Position numbers and translations under genes: made by a program. Shown here one piece after another: positions 9,198 to 18,679 of a stretch of DNA of 64,000 nt (within the stretch, counting starts at the first letter, position 1; every line of letters starts with the position of its first letter). Origin of the DNA: Parerythrobacter_A sp963761775 (GTDB lineage: Bacteria; Pseudomonadota; Alphaproteobacteria; Sphingomonadales; Sphingomonadaceae); NCBI GenBank assembly GCA_963761775.1, contig CAVXIF010000011.1, positions 496,001 to 560,000 on the forward strand. Reading direction: 5' to 3'. The notes under the pieces are model-generated. The model worked only from the letters and a program-made list of their open reading frames with translations, did not search any database and was not told the DNA's origin.

Positions 9198-9382
9198 TGA
9201 AATGCGTTTCTTTCCTCGTGTCGGGCGGAGTGCCGCCCCCGGCGTCTGTCGCCATGTTTCGCGTCCACCGCCTTGACACGGATGGGCGCTTGCCCTGTTA
9301 GCGCGCGCGAAACTGCGCCATAGGCTTTTCTTTTCGCGCCACGCGCCGCGGCGATAGCCCGCAAACCCGAAAGAGTTCAAAG

Positions 9383-11219
9383 ATGCACGCCTTCCGTTCC
9401 CATAATTGTGCCCAGCTTACTTCCACTGAGGTGGGCGAAACCGTGCGCCTGTCGGGCTGGGTCCACAAGAAGCGCGACCATGGCGGGGTGCTGTTCGTGG
9501 ACTTGCGCGACCATTACGGCATCACGCAGGTTGTGGCGGACGAGGACAGCGCGGCGCTGCCTCTGCTGGAAGGGCTCAAGCTGGAATCGGTCGTTACCAT
9601 CGACGGCACGGTCAAGGCGCGCAGCGAGGCGACGGTCAATGCCGCGCTGCCGACCGGCGAGATCGAGGTTTTCGCGCGCGAAGCCACGGTGCAGAGCCAC
9701 GCCGAGGAACTGCCGATGCCGGTGGCGGGCGAGCAGGACTATCCCGAAGACATCCGGCTGAAATACCGCTTCATCGACCTGCGCCGCGAGACGATGCACG
9801 CCAACATCATGCTGCGCAGCAAGGTTATCGCCAGCATTCGCCGCCGCATGATCGAACAGGATTTCAACGAAATCCAGACGCCGATCCTGGCCGCCAGCAG
9901 CCCCGAGGGCGCGCGCGACTACATCGTGCCCAGCCGACTGCACCCCGGCAGCTTCTACGCGCTTCCGCAGGCACCGCAGATGTTCAAGCAGCTGCTGATG
10001 GTGGCGGGCTTCGACCGCTATTTCCAGATCGCGCCCTGCTTCCGCGACGAAGACCTGCGCTCCGACCGCAGTCCGGAATTCTACCAGCTCGATTTCGAGA
10101 TGAGCTTCGTGACTCAGGAAGACGTGTTCCAGGCGATCGAGCCGGTGCTGGCGGGCGTGTTCGAGGAATTTGCGAACGGCAAGTCCGTGACGAAATCGGG
10201 CGAGTTTCCGCGCATTCCCTATGCCGACGCCATGCTCAAATATGGCACCGACAAGCCCGACCTCAGGAACCCGCTCGAAATTTCGGATGTCACCACGCAC
10301 TTCCACACGTCCGGCTTCGGCCTGTTCGAGAAGATCGTGGGCGGCGGCGGTGTCGTGCGCGTGATCCCGGCACCGAAGACCAACGAGAAAAGCCGGAAAT
10401 TCTTCGATGCGATGAACGATTGGGCGCGCAGCGAAGGATTTGCCGGGCTGGGCTATGTCACGCGCAAGGGCGGCGAGTTCGGCGGACCGATTGCCAAGAA
10501 CCACGGGCCGGACCTGATGGCAGCGCTGTATGACGAGTTGGGTCTTGGCCCGGACGACGGCCTGTTCTTCGCAGCGGGCAAGGAAAAGGAAGCTGGTCAA
10601 GCTGGCAGGCGCGGCGCGTACTCGCGTCGGCGAAGAGCTGGAGCTGATCGAGCAGGGGTGCTTCAAGTTCTGCTGGATCGTGGATTTCCCTATGTACGAA
10701 TTCGACGAAGACACCAAGAAGGTCGATTTCAGCCACAACCCGTTCTCCATGCCGCAGGGCGAGATGGCGGCGCTGGAGAGCAGCGATCCTCTCGACATAC
10801 TTGCGTGGCAATACGACATCGTGTGCAATGGATATGAGCTGTCCAGCGGCGCCATCCGGAACCACCGGCCCGATATCATGTACAAGGCGTTCGAAATTGC
10901 GGGCTATTCGAAGGCCGATGTGGACCGCGATTTTTCGGGCATGATCGAGGCGTTCAAGCTGGGCGCGCCGCCGCATGGCGGCTCGGCCCCCGGCATCGAC
11001 CGGATCGTGATGCTGCTGGCGGACGAACCGAATATCCGCGAAGTCATCGCCTTCCCGCTGAACCAGCGTGCGCAGGACCTCATGATGGGCGCGCCGAGCA
11101 AGGTGGACGATCGCCAGCTGAAGGATGTCCACATCAAGGTGGTGCAGCAGCCGGGCGCGCAGAAGAGCGTGAACAAGGAAGACTTCGCGCCGGGTGAAGG
11201 TGCGGATACGGCCAGCTAA
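9383..11219 (+). CDS. aspS: Aspartyl-tRNA synthetase (one-base frameshift)
   Basis: Charges tRNA-Asp (and, in bacteria lacking asparaginyl-tRNA synthetase, also tRNA-Asn). The anticodon-binding OB fold (GETVRLSGWVHKKRDHGGVLFVDLRDHYG) is followed by class II motif 1, motif 2 (FRDEDLRSDRSPEFYQLD), the bacterial GAD insertion and motif 3 (GGSAPGIDR). After FAAGKEKEA (about base 10594) an extra G breaks the frame; the remaining roughly 200 residues (VKLAGAARTRVGEELELI onward) are intact in the next frame. The gene is essential, so a real null is unlikely. The ATG at 9383 matches the family N-terminus MHAFRSHNCAQL. Confidence 0.9.
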
Positions 11220-11293
11220 TCCCCTTGCCAGTGCGCGCACCGCGCCTTAAGTCCGGTGCAACAGCATCACACCCGTATTTCGAGAGGGAAATT

Positions 11294-11530
11294 ATGAGCG
11301 ATACCGCCGACCGCGTGCAGAAGATTGTTGTCGAGCATCTTGGCGTCGAGGCCGACAAGGTCACCCAGGAAGCCAGCTTCATCGACGATCTGGGCGCCGA
11401 CAGCCTTGACATCGTCGAGCTGGTGATGGCGTTCGAAGAGGAATTCGGCGTCGAAATCCCCGACGATGCAGCGGAAAAGATTACTACCGTCGGCGATGCC
11501 ACGAAATATATCGAAGAGCACAAAAGTTAA
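11294..11530 (+). CDS. acpP: Acyl carrier protein
   Basis: Carries growing fatty acyl chains on a 4'-phosphopantetheine arm. At 78 aa, acidic, with the attachment serine in GADSLDIVEL. The N-terminus MSDTADRVQKIVVEHLGV and the end YIEEHKS are typical. GAGAGGGAAATT precedes the ATG. It lies upstream of fabF, as in most bacteria, separated here by a palindromic repeat (11550-11642). Confidence 0.97.
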   Translation: MSDTADRVQKIVVEHLGVEADKVTQEASFIDDLGADSLDIVELVMAFEEEFGVEIPDDAAEKITTVGDATKYIEEHKS

Positions 11531-11549
11531 GACCTAAACCCTTTCGATC

Positions 11550-11642
11550 CCCGTTCGCCCTGAGCTTGTCGAAGGGTTGCTTTTCTCGTCATGTCACACT
11601 GAAAGAAAAGTACAGGACTTCGACAGGCTCAGCCCGAACGGG
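11550..11642. repeat. Paired REP-like palindrome between acpP and fabF
   Basis: Left arm CCGTTCGCCCTGAGCTTGTC plus GAAGGG is followed by an inverted right arm, CTTCGACAGGCTCAGC plus CCGAACGGG. Inside, GCTTTTCT and AGAAAAGT also face each other. The whole can fold into a long hairpin with a roughly 40-base head. It may attenuate read-through from acpP into fabF. It is the same family as the copies near 7.8, 34.6 and 53.4 kb. Confidence 0.8.
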
Positions 11643-11714
11643 TTGGGCCTGTCTTCGTAAGGAACTTTATAAATTCGTCGCTGCGTCCGGCCCATGCGAT
11701 ATTAGGAGAACAGA

Positions 11715-12974
11715 ATGCGCCGTGTCGTCGTAACAGGTCTGGGTCTGGTCACGCCTCTTGGTGGTGATGTCGCCAGTACGTGGGAAAACCTTATTGGCGG
11801 AAAAAGCGGGGCAGGGCCGATCACCCGGTTCGATACCACGGGTCATAAATGCACCATCGCCTGCGAAGTGCCGGGCAAGGATGCGCCGGGCGGCTTCGAT
11901 CCTGACAAACGCGTGGACCACAAGGTGCAGCGGCAGGTCGATCCCTTTATCATCTATGGCATCGACGCCGCCGGACAGGCGCTGGAAGATGCCGGTCTGA
12001 CAGACATGACGCAGGCCGAGAAGGAGCGTACCGGCTGCTCCATTGGCTCCGGCATCGGCGGATTGCCGGGGATCGAACTGGAATCGGTGAACCTGCACGA
12101 ACGCGGGCCGGGCCGGGTCAGCCCGCATTTCGTGCATGGCCGCCTCATCAATCTCATCACCGGACAGGTGCAGATCAAATACGGCTTCATGGGGCCGAAC
12201 CACGCCGTCGTGACCGCCTGCTCCAGCGGCGCGCATTCCATCGGCGATGCGGCGCGCATGATCGCTTTTGACGATGCCGACGTGATGCTTGCGGGCGGGG
12301 CGGAAAGCACCATCAACCCGCTGGGCGTCGCCGGGTTCGCGCAGGCGCGCGCGCTCAACACCGGCTATAACGACCGCCCCGAACAGGCGAGCCGCCCCTA
12401 CGACCGCGACCGCGAAGGCTTCGTGCTGGGCGAAGGCGCGGGCGTGGTGGTGCTGGAGGAATATGAACGTGCCAAGGCGCGCGGCGCGACGATCTATGCC
12501 GAAGTGGTCGGGTACGGCATGTCGGGCGATGCCTATCACGTCACCGCACCCCATCCCGAAGGACGCGGCGCGGAGCTGTCCATGCGGATGGCGCTGAAAA
12601 AGGCGGGGCTGGAGCCTGTCGATATCGATTACATCAACGCGCACGGCACCAGCACGATGGCCGATACCATCGAACTGGCAGCAGCAAAGCGCGTATTCGG
12701 CAGCGATCTGGGCGGGGCGAGCATGTCCAGCACGAAGTCCGCCATCGGTCACTTGCTGGGCGGGGCAGGCGCAGTCGAATCCATCTTCTGCATCCTCGCG
12801 CTGCGCGACCAGATCGTGCCGCCCACGCTCAATCTCGACAATCCGGACGAAGGCACCGAGGGCGTCGATCTGGTACCGCACACCGCGAAGAAGCGCGACG
12901 TGAAGGCGGTACTGAACAACAGCTTCGGCTTTGGCGGTACCAACGCCTCGCTCGTGATGAAGTCGCCCGACTGA
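11715..12974 (+). CDS. fabF: 3-oxoacyl-[acyl-carrier-protein] synthase II
   Basis: Condensing enzyme that elongates acyl-ACP with malonyl-ACP. The thiolase-fold catalytic triad is complete: Cys169 in VTACSSGAHS, His310 in NAHGTST and His346 in KSAIGHLLGG. The C-terminal NNSFGFGGTNASL loop is present. The length of 419 aa is normal. mltG starts two bases after the stop, so the two are co-transcribed. Confidence 0.97.
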   Translation: MRRVVVTGLGLVTPLGGDVASTWENLIGGKSGAGPITRFDTTGHKCTIACEVPGKDAPGGFDPDKRVDHKVQRQVDPFIIYGIDAAGQALEDAGLTDMTQAEKERTGCSIGSGIGGLPGIELESVNLHERGPGRVSPHFVHGRLINLITGQVQIKYGFMGPNHAVVTACSSGAHSIGDAARMIAFDDADVMLAGGAESTINPLGVAGFAQARALNTGYNDRPEQASRPYDRDREGFVLGEGAGVVVLEEYERAKARGATIYAEVVGYGMSGDAYHVTAPHPEGRGAELSMRMALKKAGLEPVDIDYINAHGTSTMADTIELAAAKRVFGSDLGGASMSSTKSAIGHLLGGAGAVESIFCILALRDQIVPPTLNLDNPDEGTEGVDLVPHTAKKRDVKAVLNNSFGFGGTNASLVMKSPD

Positions 12975-12975
12975 C

Positions 12976-13947
12976 ATGACGCGCACGCTGCAATATGCGG
13001 TCGCGGCGGCCGTGGCGGCGCTGCTGCTGGTCGCGGCATGGGCGGCGTGGGGCTGGTATGGCGCCGCGCAGATCGAGGAGGACACGAACTTCAACGTGCC
13101 CGCCGGGTCCAGCCTGACCTCGGTTGCCAATTCGCTGGAGCAGGAGGGGCTGATCGCTTCCGCCGATGCCTTTCTGCTGCGTGCCAAACTGCTTGGCGGC
13201 GGCGACACGATACAGGCGGGCGAGTTCGGCCTGACTGCCGGGATGAGCCAGGCCGCGATGCTGTCCGCATTTCAGGGCGGCGATGTGATCCGACGCTTCG
13301 TGACCATACCCGAGGGGCTGCCCTCGATCATGGTCTACGAACGGCTGATGGCGGAAGAGCTGCTGACGGGCGAGATACCGGTACCGGTCGAAGGGTCCGT
13401 CCTGCCCGACACCTATGATTTCGAGCGGGGCGAAGATCGCGCGGCGGTGCTGGCGCGGATGCAGGCAGCGATGCAGAACTACCTCGCCGAGGCATGGCCC
13501 AAGCGCGAGCCGGGCATCGCGGTCGACAATGTGAAGGATGCCGTCATTCTCGCTTCCATCGTGGAGAAGGAAACGGGGCTGGCGTCGGAGCGCCGTATGG
13601 TGGCGGGGCTGTATTCCAACCGTGTGAAGAAAGGCATGTTCCTGCAAGCCGATCCGACGATCATCTACCCGATCACGCGCGGCAAACCGCTGGGCCGTCG
13701 CATCCGCAAATCCGAGATTGCGGCGATCAACGATTACAACACCTACTCGATGGCGGGCCTGCCCAAGGCACCCATCACCAATCCGGGGCGCGAAAGCATC
13801 GCCGCCGTACTGGATCCGGCGGACACCACCGCGATCTACATGATGGCGACCGAAGAGGGCGGGCACGAGTTCAACACCGACCTCGCCGCGCACGAGGAAG
13901 CGCGCGAGCGGTGGTACCAGCTTCGCCGGGCACGTGGAGAAATGTGA
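12976..13947 (+). CDS. mltG: Endolytic murein transglycosylase MltG
   Basis: Inner-membrane enzyme that cuts nascent glycan strands and sets their length. One N-terminal membrane helix (about residues 7-28) is followed by a LysM-like region and the YceG catalytic domain. That domain has the active-site glutamate in ASIVEKET, then LQADPTIIYP, YNTYSMAGLPKAPITNPG and the C-terminal F-N-x-D-L-A-A-H-E-E-A. The 323 aa length is typical. It is in a tight operon after fabF, as in many Proteobacteria. Confidence 0.95.
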   Translation: MTRTLQYAVAAAVAALLLVAAWAAWGWYGAAQIEEDTNFNVPAGSSLTSVANSLEQEGLIASADAFLLRAKLLGGGDTIQAGEFGLTAGMSQAAMLSAFQGGDVIRRFVTIPEGLPSIMVYERLMAEELLTGEIPVPVEGSVLPDTYDFERGEDRAAVLARMQAAMQNYLAEAWPKREPGIAVDNVKDAVILASIVEKETGLASERRMVAGLYSNRVKKGMFLQADPTIIYPITRGKPLGRRIRKSEIAAINDYNTYSMAGLPKAPITNPGRESIAAVLDPADTTAIYMMATEEGGHEFNTDLAAHEEARERWYQLRRARGEM

Positions 13948-13948
13948 A

Positions 13949-14506
13949 ATGGGGGGAAATGTGAGCGAAACGCGCCGCTCCGAAAGCGCGAACGCGCCGC
14001 TGATCGTGACGGCCGAATTGCCGAAGGATCTGTTAAGCTGGGCCACCACCCTGCGCGATGCCCATTTCCCGCCCGAACGCAATTTCCTGAAAGCGCATGT
14101 CACCCTGTTCCACGCGATTCCGCCGATGTGCGCGGGAGAGCTGCACGATGTACTCGCAGAAATCGTGCGTGAAACCGCTCCGGTGACTGGCGAGATCGAA
14201 GGGCTGATGTCGCTTGGCGGTGGCACCGCGATCAAGCTGGCCAGCGAGCCCATGCGCGACCTGCGCGCCGAAATCGCGGAACACTTCCACGGTATGCTGA
14301 CCGCGCAGGACCAGCACGCGCCGCGCCTTCACATCACCATCCAGAACAAGGTGACGTCGAAGGAAGCCAAGGCATTGCAGGCCGAGCTGGAAGACATCGT
14401 GCAGCCCGGAGCTTTCCGGTTTCGCGGACTATCGGTGTTCCGCTATCTTGGCGGTCCGTGGGAACTGGTGAAAACGCATGTGTTTCGCGGGGCAGCCCGT
14501 GTTTGA
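13949..14506 (+). CDS. 2'-5' RNA ligase / cyclic phosphodiesterase family protein
   Basis: Small 2H-phosphoesterase. Two H-x-T/I-x motifs mark the catalytic pair: HVTLFH in the first half and HITIQN in the second, within a protein of about 185 aa. Family members hydrolyse or ligate 2',5' or cyclic phosphate bonds in RNA; the physiological substrate is unknown. The start is uncertain: ATG 13949 has GGAGA upstream and follows the mltG stop directly, while GTG 13934 and GTG 13961 are alternatives. It is coupled behind fabF-mltG. Confidence 0.82.
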   Translation: MGGNVSETRRSESANAPLIVTAELPKDLLSWATTLRDAHFPPERNFLKAHVTLFHAIPPMCAGELHDVLAEIVRETAPVTGEIEGLMSLGGGTAIKLASEPMRDLRAEIAEHFHGMLTAQDQHAPRLHITIQNKVTSKEAKALQAELEDIVQPGAFRFRGLSVFRYLGGPWELVKTHVFRGAARV

Positions 14507-14575
14507 GTGGCAACGCTTGACCCGGCACCGCACGCGCCGTAAACGCGCCGCCTGTCGCCCGACGGGCGCATCTGT

Positions 14576-14652
14576 GGCGGAGTAGCTCAGCTGGTTAGAG
14601 CAGCGAAATCATAATCCGCGTGTCGGGGGTTCAAGTCCCTCCTCCGCTACCA
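14576..14652 (+). tRNA. tRNA-Met (CAT), elongator
   Basis: A 77-base cloverleaf with encoded CCA. Acceptor GGCGGAG pairs with CTCCGCT through a terminal G-U. The D arm is GCTC/GAGC, the anticodon CAT is at 14610-14612, and the T arm is GGGGG-TTCAAGT-CCCTC. The G1-U72 pair, lacking the unpaired 1-72 of initiator tRNA, and the lack of the GGG/CCC anticodon stem make it the elongator. The anticodon stem GCGAA/TCCGC has an A30-C40 mismatch where G-C is expected. Confidence 0.95.
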
Positions 14653-14653
14653 C

Positions 14654-15115
14654 TCACAACACCGACCGGTCGCCCGGCATGGCTTCGCGCCAGCGCCCGG
14701 TGCTGCGCTGCATCTCGTCGCGCAGTTCGCGGTGTGGCGGTCGTTCCGCGCGCGCTTTCAGCACCTGGTTCACGCGCCACACCAGAAACTTCGCATCGAA
14801 CGGTTTGCGTACATAATCCTGCGCCCCGTAATAACGCGCCTGCTCCTCGTCCTCCGGCCCCGTGGCGGCGGTAAACATGATGACGGGCAGGTCGTACAGC
14901 GCGGCGGAATTGCGCAAGCGGCGCAGCACCTGCTGCCCCGATAGTTCGGGCATGTCCTGATCCAGCAATATCACGTCGGGCCGCCGCCACTGCAACAGCT
15001 TCATCGCCTGCGCCCCGTCGGTCACCCAGCCGCAGGCATGGCCGACATTGATGAGCACGTCGGCCGCGCTCTCGGCGACGATTTCGTCATCGTCCGCAAT
15101 CAGGATATACGCCAT
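14654..15115 (-). CDS. Response regulator, receiver domain
   Basis: A CheY-like receiver of 153 aa with no output domain. The acidic pocket is DDDE near the N-terminus, the phospho-acceptor Asp is in VILLDQDMP, the switch Thr is in VIMFTAATG, and the Lys is in YVRKPFD. About 35 basic residues follow the receiver and match nothing I recognise. The start at 15115 has GAAGGAAA upstream and gives MAYILIADDDE. No histidine kinase is adjacent, so its partner is unknown. It is convergent with tRNA-Met, ending two bases after it. Confidence 0.88.
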   Translation of the reverse strand: MAYILIADDDEIVAESAADVLINVGHACGWVTDGAQAMKLLQWRRPDVILLDQDMPELSGQQVLRRLRNSAALYDLPVIMFTAATGPEDEEQARYYGAQDYVRKPFDAKFLVWRVNQVLKARAERPPHRELRDEMQRSTGRWREAMPGDRSVL

Positions 15116-15259
15116 GTGCTTTCCTTCAATTCCAATAGCTTCGAGGATAGGCCGGAATGGGCAAGCCGTGCTGAATGTCGGGATAGGGGGCAATACGAAG
15201 GCGTGTGTTCACGGCACGGGCGGGTTGTGCGCGCCGTGCGGGAATGGCAGGCGGTGGGT

Positions 15260-16039
15260 ATGGCAAAAGAACGTGCGCTGTCCCTCGCCGGGGTTCACAA
15301 TTTTCGCGACTATGGCGGCTATCGCGCGGGCGATGGCGGCACGGTCGTGCGCGGTGTGTTGTGGCGTTCGGCGCAGCATGTGGACGCCAGCGACGACGAT
15401 CTGGCTGCGATAGATGCATTGGGCATCGTCGATGTGATCGATTTTCGCGGAGCCAGCGAGCGTGCAAGCTATCCCTGCCGCCGCGCATCCGGATTTGCCG
15501 CCACCGTCACCCGCTACGATGGCGAAACCGCCGCGCTCGCTCCGCATGTCGAGGCCGGTGCCGCAGGTGTAACGCCGGAACGCGCGCACGAGCGGATGGA
15601 GGCGATGTACGCCAAGCTGCCAGCGCGCGAGCCGGTGCTATGGGTGATGCGCCGCTATTTTGCGATTCTGGCCCAAGGGCGCGGGCCGAGCCTGGTGCAT
15701 TGCCTGGCGGGTAAGGACCGCACCGGCATGGCGGTGGCGCTGTTGCATCATTTGCTGGGCGTTCATCCGGACGATGCGATGGCGGATTTCCTGCTGACCA
15801 ATACGGTCGGCAATATGGATGCGCGCATTGCGGCGGGCGGAACGGCGGTGCGCGCGAAATACGGCGAGATGAGCGATGCAGCAATCCGCGTGCTGATGGG
15901 CGTCGATGCCCGCTACCTCGACGCGATGCGGCGTGCGGTTACCCGGCAATACGGCTCGCTCGATGACTTTCTGGCCAAGGCGCTGGGTGTCGATGACGCC
16001 ATGCGCGCGGCGCTCCGCTTGCACCTTGTCGAACAATGA
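15260..16039 (+). CDS. Tyrosine-protein phosphatase (dual-specificity-like)
   Basis: A protein of 259 aa with the C-x5-R phosphatase loop HCLAGKDRTGMA. It begins with ALSLAGVHNFRDYGGY, the family N-terminal signature, and has DFRGASER in the middle. Family members (PtpA/LipA-like) act on phosphotyrosine or phosphoinositides; the substrate is unknown here. ATG 15260 was chosen because homology starts there, although the frame is open further upstream. It lies between a divergent response regulator and trxB, with 39 bases to trxB. Confidence 0.86.
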   Translation: MAKERALSLAGVHNFRDYGGYRAGDGGTVVRGVLWRSAQHVDASDDDLAAIDALGIVDVIDFRGASERASYPCRRASGFAATVTRYDGETAALAPHVEAGAAGVTPERAHERMEAMYAKLPAREPVLWVMRRYFAILAQGRGPSLVHCLAGKDRTGMAVALLHHLLGVHPDDAMADFLLTNTVGNMDARIAAGGTAVRAKYGEMSDAAIRVLMGVDARYLDAMRRAVTRQYGSLDDFLAKALGVDDAMRAALRLHLVEQ

Positions 16040-16078
16040 CCACCTGACACTGACCCTTTAACCGACGGACTTCACATT

Positions 16079-17056
16079 ATGGCCACCCATCGCACCAAGA
16101 TGCTCATCATCGGCTCTGGACCGGCGGGCTATTCCGCCGCGATTTACGGCGCGCGGGCGATGATGGAGCCAATCGTGGTGCAGGGCCTGCAACCCGGCGG
16201 ACAGCTGACCATCACCACCGATGTCGAGAACTATCCCGGTTTTCGCGACGTGGTGCAGGGGCCGTGGCTGATGGAGGAGATGAAGGCGCAGGCCGAGCAT
16301 GTCGGCACGAAGATGCTGTGGGACACCATCGTCGATGTGGACATGACCGGCGGCTCCCCGTTTCGCGCGGTGGGTGACAGCGGCGACGAATATATCGGCG
16401 ACGTGCTGGTCATCGCCACCGGTGCGCAAGCGAAATGGCTTGGCGTGCCCGGCGAGATGGAGCTGGGCGGCAAGGGCGTTTCGGCCTGCGCGACATGCGA
16501 CGGGTTCTTCTATCGCGGCAAGAAAGTCGCGGTAATCGGCGGCGGTAATACCGCTGTGGAAGAGGCACTGTATCTTACCAACCATTCCGACGACGTGACC
16601 CTGATCCACCGCCGTGACGAGCTCCGTGCGGAGCGGATATTGCAGGAGCGGGTCTTCAAGTCGGACAAGATCACAATGTTGTGGAACACCAGCGTCGCCA
16701 GCTTCGAAGGAGATGCGGCGGGGGCGGGGCTGACGCACCTTGCCTTGCGCGATACGGTAACGGGCGAGGCAAGCACGCTGGAGGTGGACGGCGCGTTCGT
16801 CGCCATCGGCCACGCGCCCGCAACCGAACTGTTCAAGGGCAAGCTGCCGATGGACGATGGCGGCTACCTGCTGGTCGAGGCTGGCACGCCCAAGACCGAG
16901 ATTCCCGGCGTGTTCGCTTGCGGCGATGTGATGGACCACACCTATCGGCAGGCGGTGACGGCAGCGGGCACCGGCTGCATGGCCGCGCTGGATGCAGAAC
17001 GGTTCCTTGCTACGCTGGACTTTGCGAACAGGGAATACGCGACGGCGGCGGAGTGA
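16079..17056 (+). CDS. trxB: Thioredoxin-disulfide reductase
   Basis: FAD enzyme that reduces thioredoxin with NADPH. The FAD-binding GSGPAGYSAAIY (residues 12-23), the redox pair ACATCDGFFY (C137 and C140), the NADPH-binding GGGNTAVEEA with HRRDELRAE, and the C-terminal FACGDV are all present. The 325 aa length is normal. The stop lies within a strong hairpin shared with the convergent MAPEG gene. Confidence 0.97.
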   Translation: MATHRTKMLIIGSGPAGYSAAIYGARAMMEPIVVQGLQPGGQLTITTDVENYPGFRDVVQGPWLMEEMKAQAEHVGTKMLWDTIVDVDMTGGSPFRAVGDSGDEYIGDVLVIATGAQAKWLGVPGEMELGGKGVSACATCDGFFYRGKKVAVIGGGNTAVEEALYLTNHSDDVTLIHRRDELRAERILQERVFKSDKITMLWNTSVASFEGDAAGAGLTHLALRDTVTGEASTLEVDGAFVAIGHAPATELFKGKLPMDDGGYLLVEAGTPKTEIPGVFACGDVMDHTYRQAVTAAGTGCMAALDAERFLATLDFANREYATAAE

Positions 17057-17070
17057 CCACCGCCGCCGTC
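17041..17070. terminator. Bidirectional hairpin at trxB / MAPEG 3' ends
   Basis: GACGGCGGCGG (17041-17051) pairs perfectly with CCGCCGCCGTC (17060-17070) across an 8-base loop that contains the trxB stop codon. A short ATCTTCT follows. The site lies between two convergent genes, so it can serve both. The stem is very stable, but the T-run is weak. Confidence 0.6.
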
Positions 17071-17075
17071 ATCTT

Positions 17076-17504
17076 CTAGAACACCAGCATCGCGGCATGC
17101 ACGATCAGCGCGATCAACACGATGCTGCTCAGTGCGAACAGTACGAACCGGACCATCACCTTGTTGGCGGTCGCCTGGATAACCGAATGCGCCACGCGCA
17201 GGCCGACATAGATCCATGCCAGCAACGCATTCATACCGTCGCCCGCACCGGCCAATGCCAGCACCAGCGCCACGGCGTAGAACACCGTCGGCTGTTCGTG
17301 CAGGTGGTTGTAATTATCCGCCTTCCAGTTGACCTTTTCGGGCAGCTTCTCGCGCAGGCCGGCACCCGTTGCGCCTACCATTGTTTTGGCATCCATCTTG
17401 AGTTCCGACATTGCCGGAATGCGCGTGGCATACATCCACACCCACATGATCATCGTCCAGATCGCCATGGCGACGATCGGCTGTAAAATCTGCGAGGTGG
17501 TCAT
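17076..17504 (-). CDS. MAPEG family membrane protein (second of pair)
   Basis: A small integral membrane protein of 142 aa with four hydrophobic segments, related to microsomal glutathione S-transferases and eicosanoid enzymes. Typical motifs are RIPAMSELKMD, NWKADNYNHLHEQPTVFYAV and RVAHSVIQATAN. Bacterial members have no settled substrate. It starts with ATG overlapping the stop of the upstream MAPEG gene (ATGA), so the pair is coupled and may form a heteromeric assembly. Confidence 0.85.
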   Translation of the reverse strand: MTTSQILQPIVAMAIWTMIMWVWMYATRIPAMSELKMDAKTMVGATGAGLREKLPEKVNWKADNYNHLHEQPTVFYAVALVLALAGAGDGMNALLAWIYVGLRVAHSVIQATANKVMVRFVLFALSSIVLIALIVHAAMLVF

Positions 17505-17966
17505 GCCAGAACTCCGGGATTGGCGAAGAGGGTTTCGATGGCGGCGCGCACGGCGAGCCAGATAAGCGCCAGCGTGGAGACGAGGAACAGCAGGAAGCGC
17601 ACCTTCAGCGTGTTGACGGTCGCCTGCCAGATCGAATGCGCGATCCGCAGCACGACATAGGCCCAGGCGAAGACCACGTCGGTCGCGCCCGCGCCCATCA
17701 TCGCCAGGATGATGACGGCGGGATAGAAGATGGTCGGCTGTTCCATCAGGTGCGTGTAATTGTGCGCTGGCCAGTTGGCGCGATCCGGTATCTGTCCTTC
17801 CAGATCCTGTCCGCGACCACCGGCTTTCTTCTCGCCAAGGCCGACCTTTGCCGTCGGACGCCAGCTTCTTCATCGCGGGGAAGCGGGTAAACATGCCATC
17901 CAGAAGACCATGACCAGCGACCAGAGCGATAAGCACCGCCGCCGGTGCCAGAATTTGAGCCTGCAT
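17501..17966 (-). pseudogene. MAPEG family membrane protein (first of pair, several indels)
   Basis: It starts MQAQILAPAAVLIAL with an excellent GGGGAGG upstream. It then loses frame near 17920 (continuing SLVMVFWM in another frame), returns at FTRFPAMKKLASDGK, and is lost again near 17860. It ends correctly as NWPAHNYTHLMEQPTIFYP...IWQATVN. At least three one-base changes (two extra, one missing) are needed to restore it. The protein would parallel its downstream neighbour. Either a true pseudogene or a patch of poor sequence; the general indel load of the window favours the latter. Confidence 0.7.
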
Positions 17967-18018
17967 TGTATTCCTCCCCTGATCCAGAGGCTTGGATGGC
18001 CGCACCTATGTGCGATTG

Positions 18019-18679
18019 TCAAACACAGTTTAGGTCTCGCGGCGCAGGGTCAGTCGTCGTGTAGTAGTCCAGCGCACCGGTCTGGACATCGCATCTCAAC
18101 CCCTTTCGCGCGCACAGCCGTTCCGCCTCGCGCACCAGACCGGCACGCGGTACGACATGAAACGTCGCCAGCCAGCCGCGCAGCATGCGGCCAAGGGGCG
18201 GCGGCATTCTTTCCAGTGTTCCGAAATCGACGACATGCAGCGATCCCCCGGGTGCAATTAACGTAGCGGCATGGGCGAGGGCGCGCTCCCAATCCGGTAT
18301 CATCGAAAGCGAATAGGACAGGATGACACGGTCGAACCTTGCATGGCCGAGCGTCGCCTCTGCGTCGAAGTCGCGCGCATCGCCTAGGCGACAAGGTGGC
18401 TTCGACGCCGAGGGTGTTGCGCGCACTTTTCAACATCTGCGTGGATATATCGACGCCGTGAAGCTGCACCCCTGGATAGGCCCTGCGTGCTTTGGCCAGG
18501 TTGCGTCCGGTACCGCAGGCGATCTCGAGCACCGTTTCGTTGCCCGTGCAATCGAGCGCGGCGATCAGGCGATCCCGACCGAACAGGTAGTATTTTCGCG
18601 TGATGTCGTAGATGTGGCGCTGCCCGCGATACACCGAATCCATCAGCGCCGCGTGACCAGCCCGATCGCTGTCGCTCAT
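18019..18679 (-). CDS. btaB: Betaine lipid N-methyltransferase BtaB (frameshifted)
   Basis: Class I SAM methyltransferase. In the BtaA/BtaB pathway it methylates diacylglyceryl-homoserine three times to the betaine lipid DGTS. It starts SVYRGQRHIYDITRKYYLFGRD, typical of BtaB, with the SAM loop LEIACGTGRNL and VDISTQML. The frame breaks at about base 18392 (one extra T after VEATL) and resumes as RLGDARDFDAEA through SYSLSMIPDWE and VVDFG to the end. Its ATG overlaps the btaA stop (ATGA). The assignment rests on motif and on the btaA neighbour. Confidence 0.83.

Noticed and set aside
9377..10885. Long minus-strand frame (502 codons) opposite aspS
   Set aside because: Shadow of the aspS codon pattern, with no domain or ribosome binding site.
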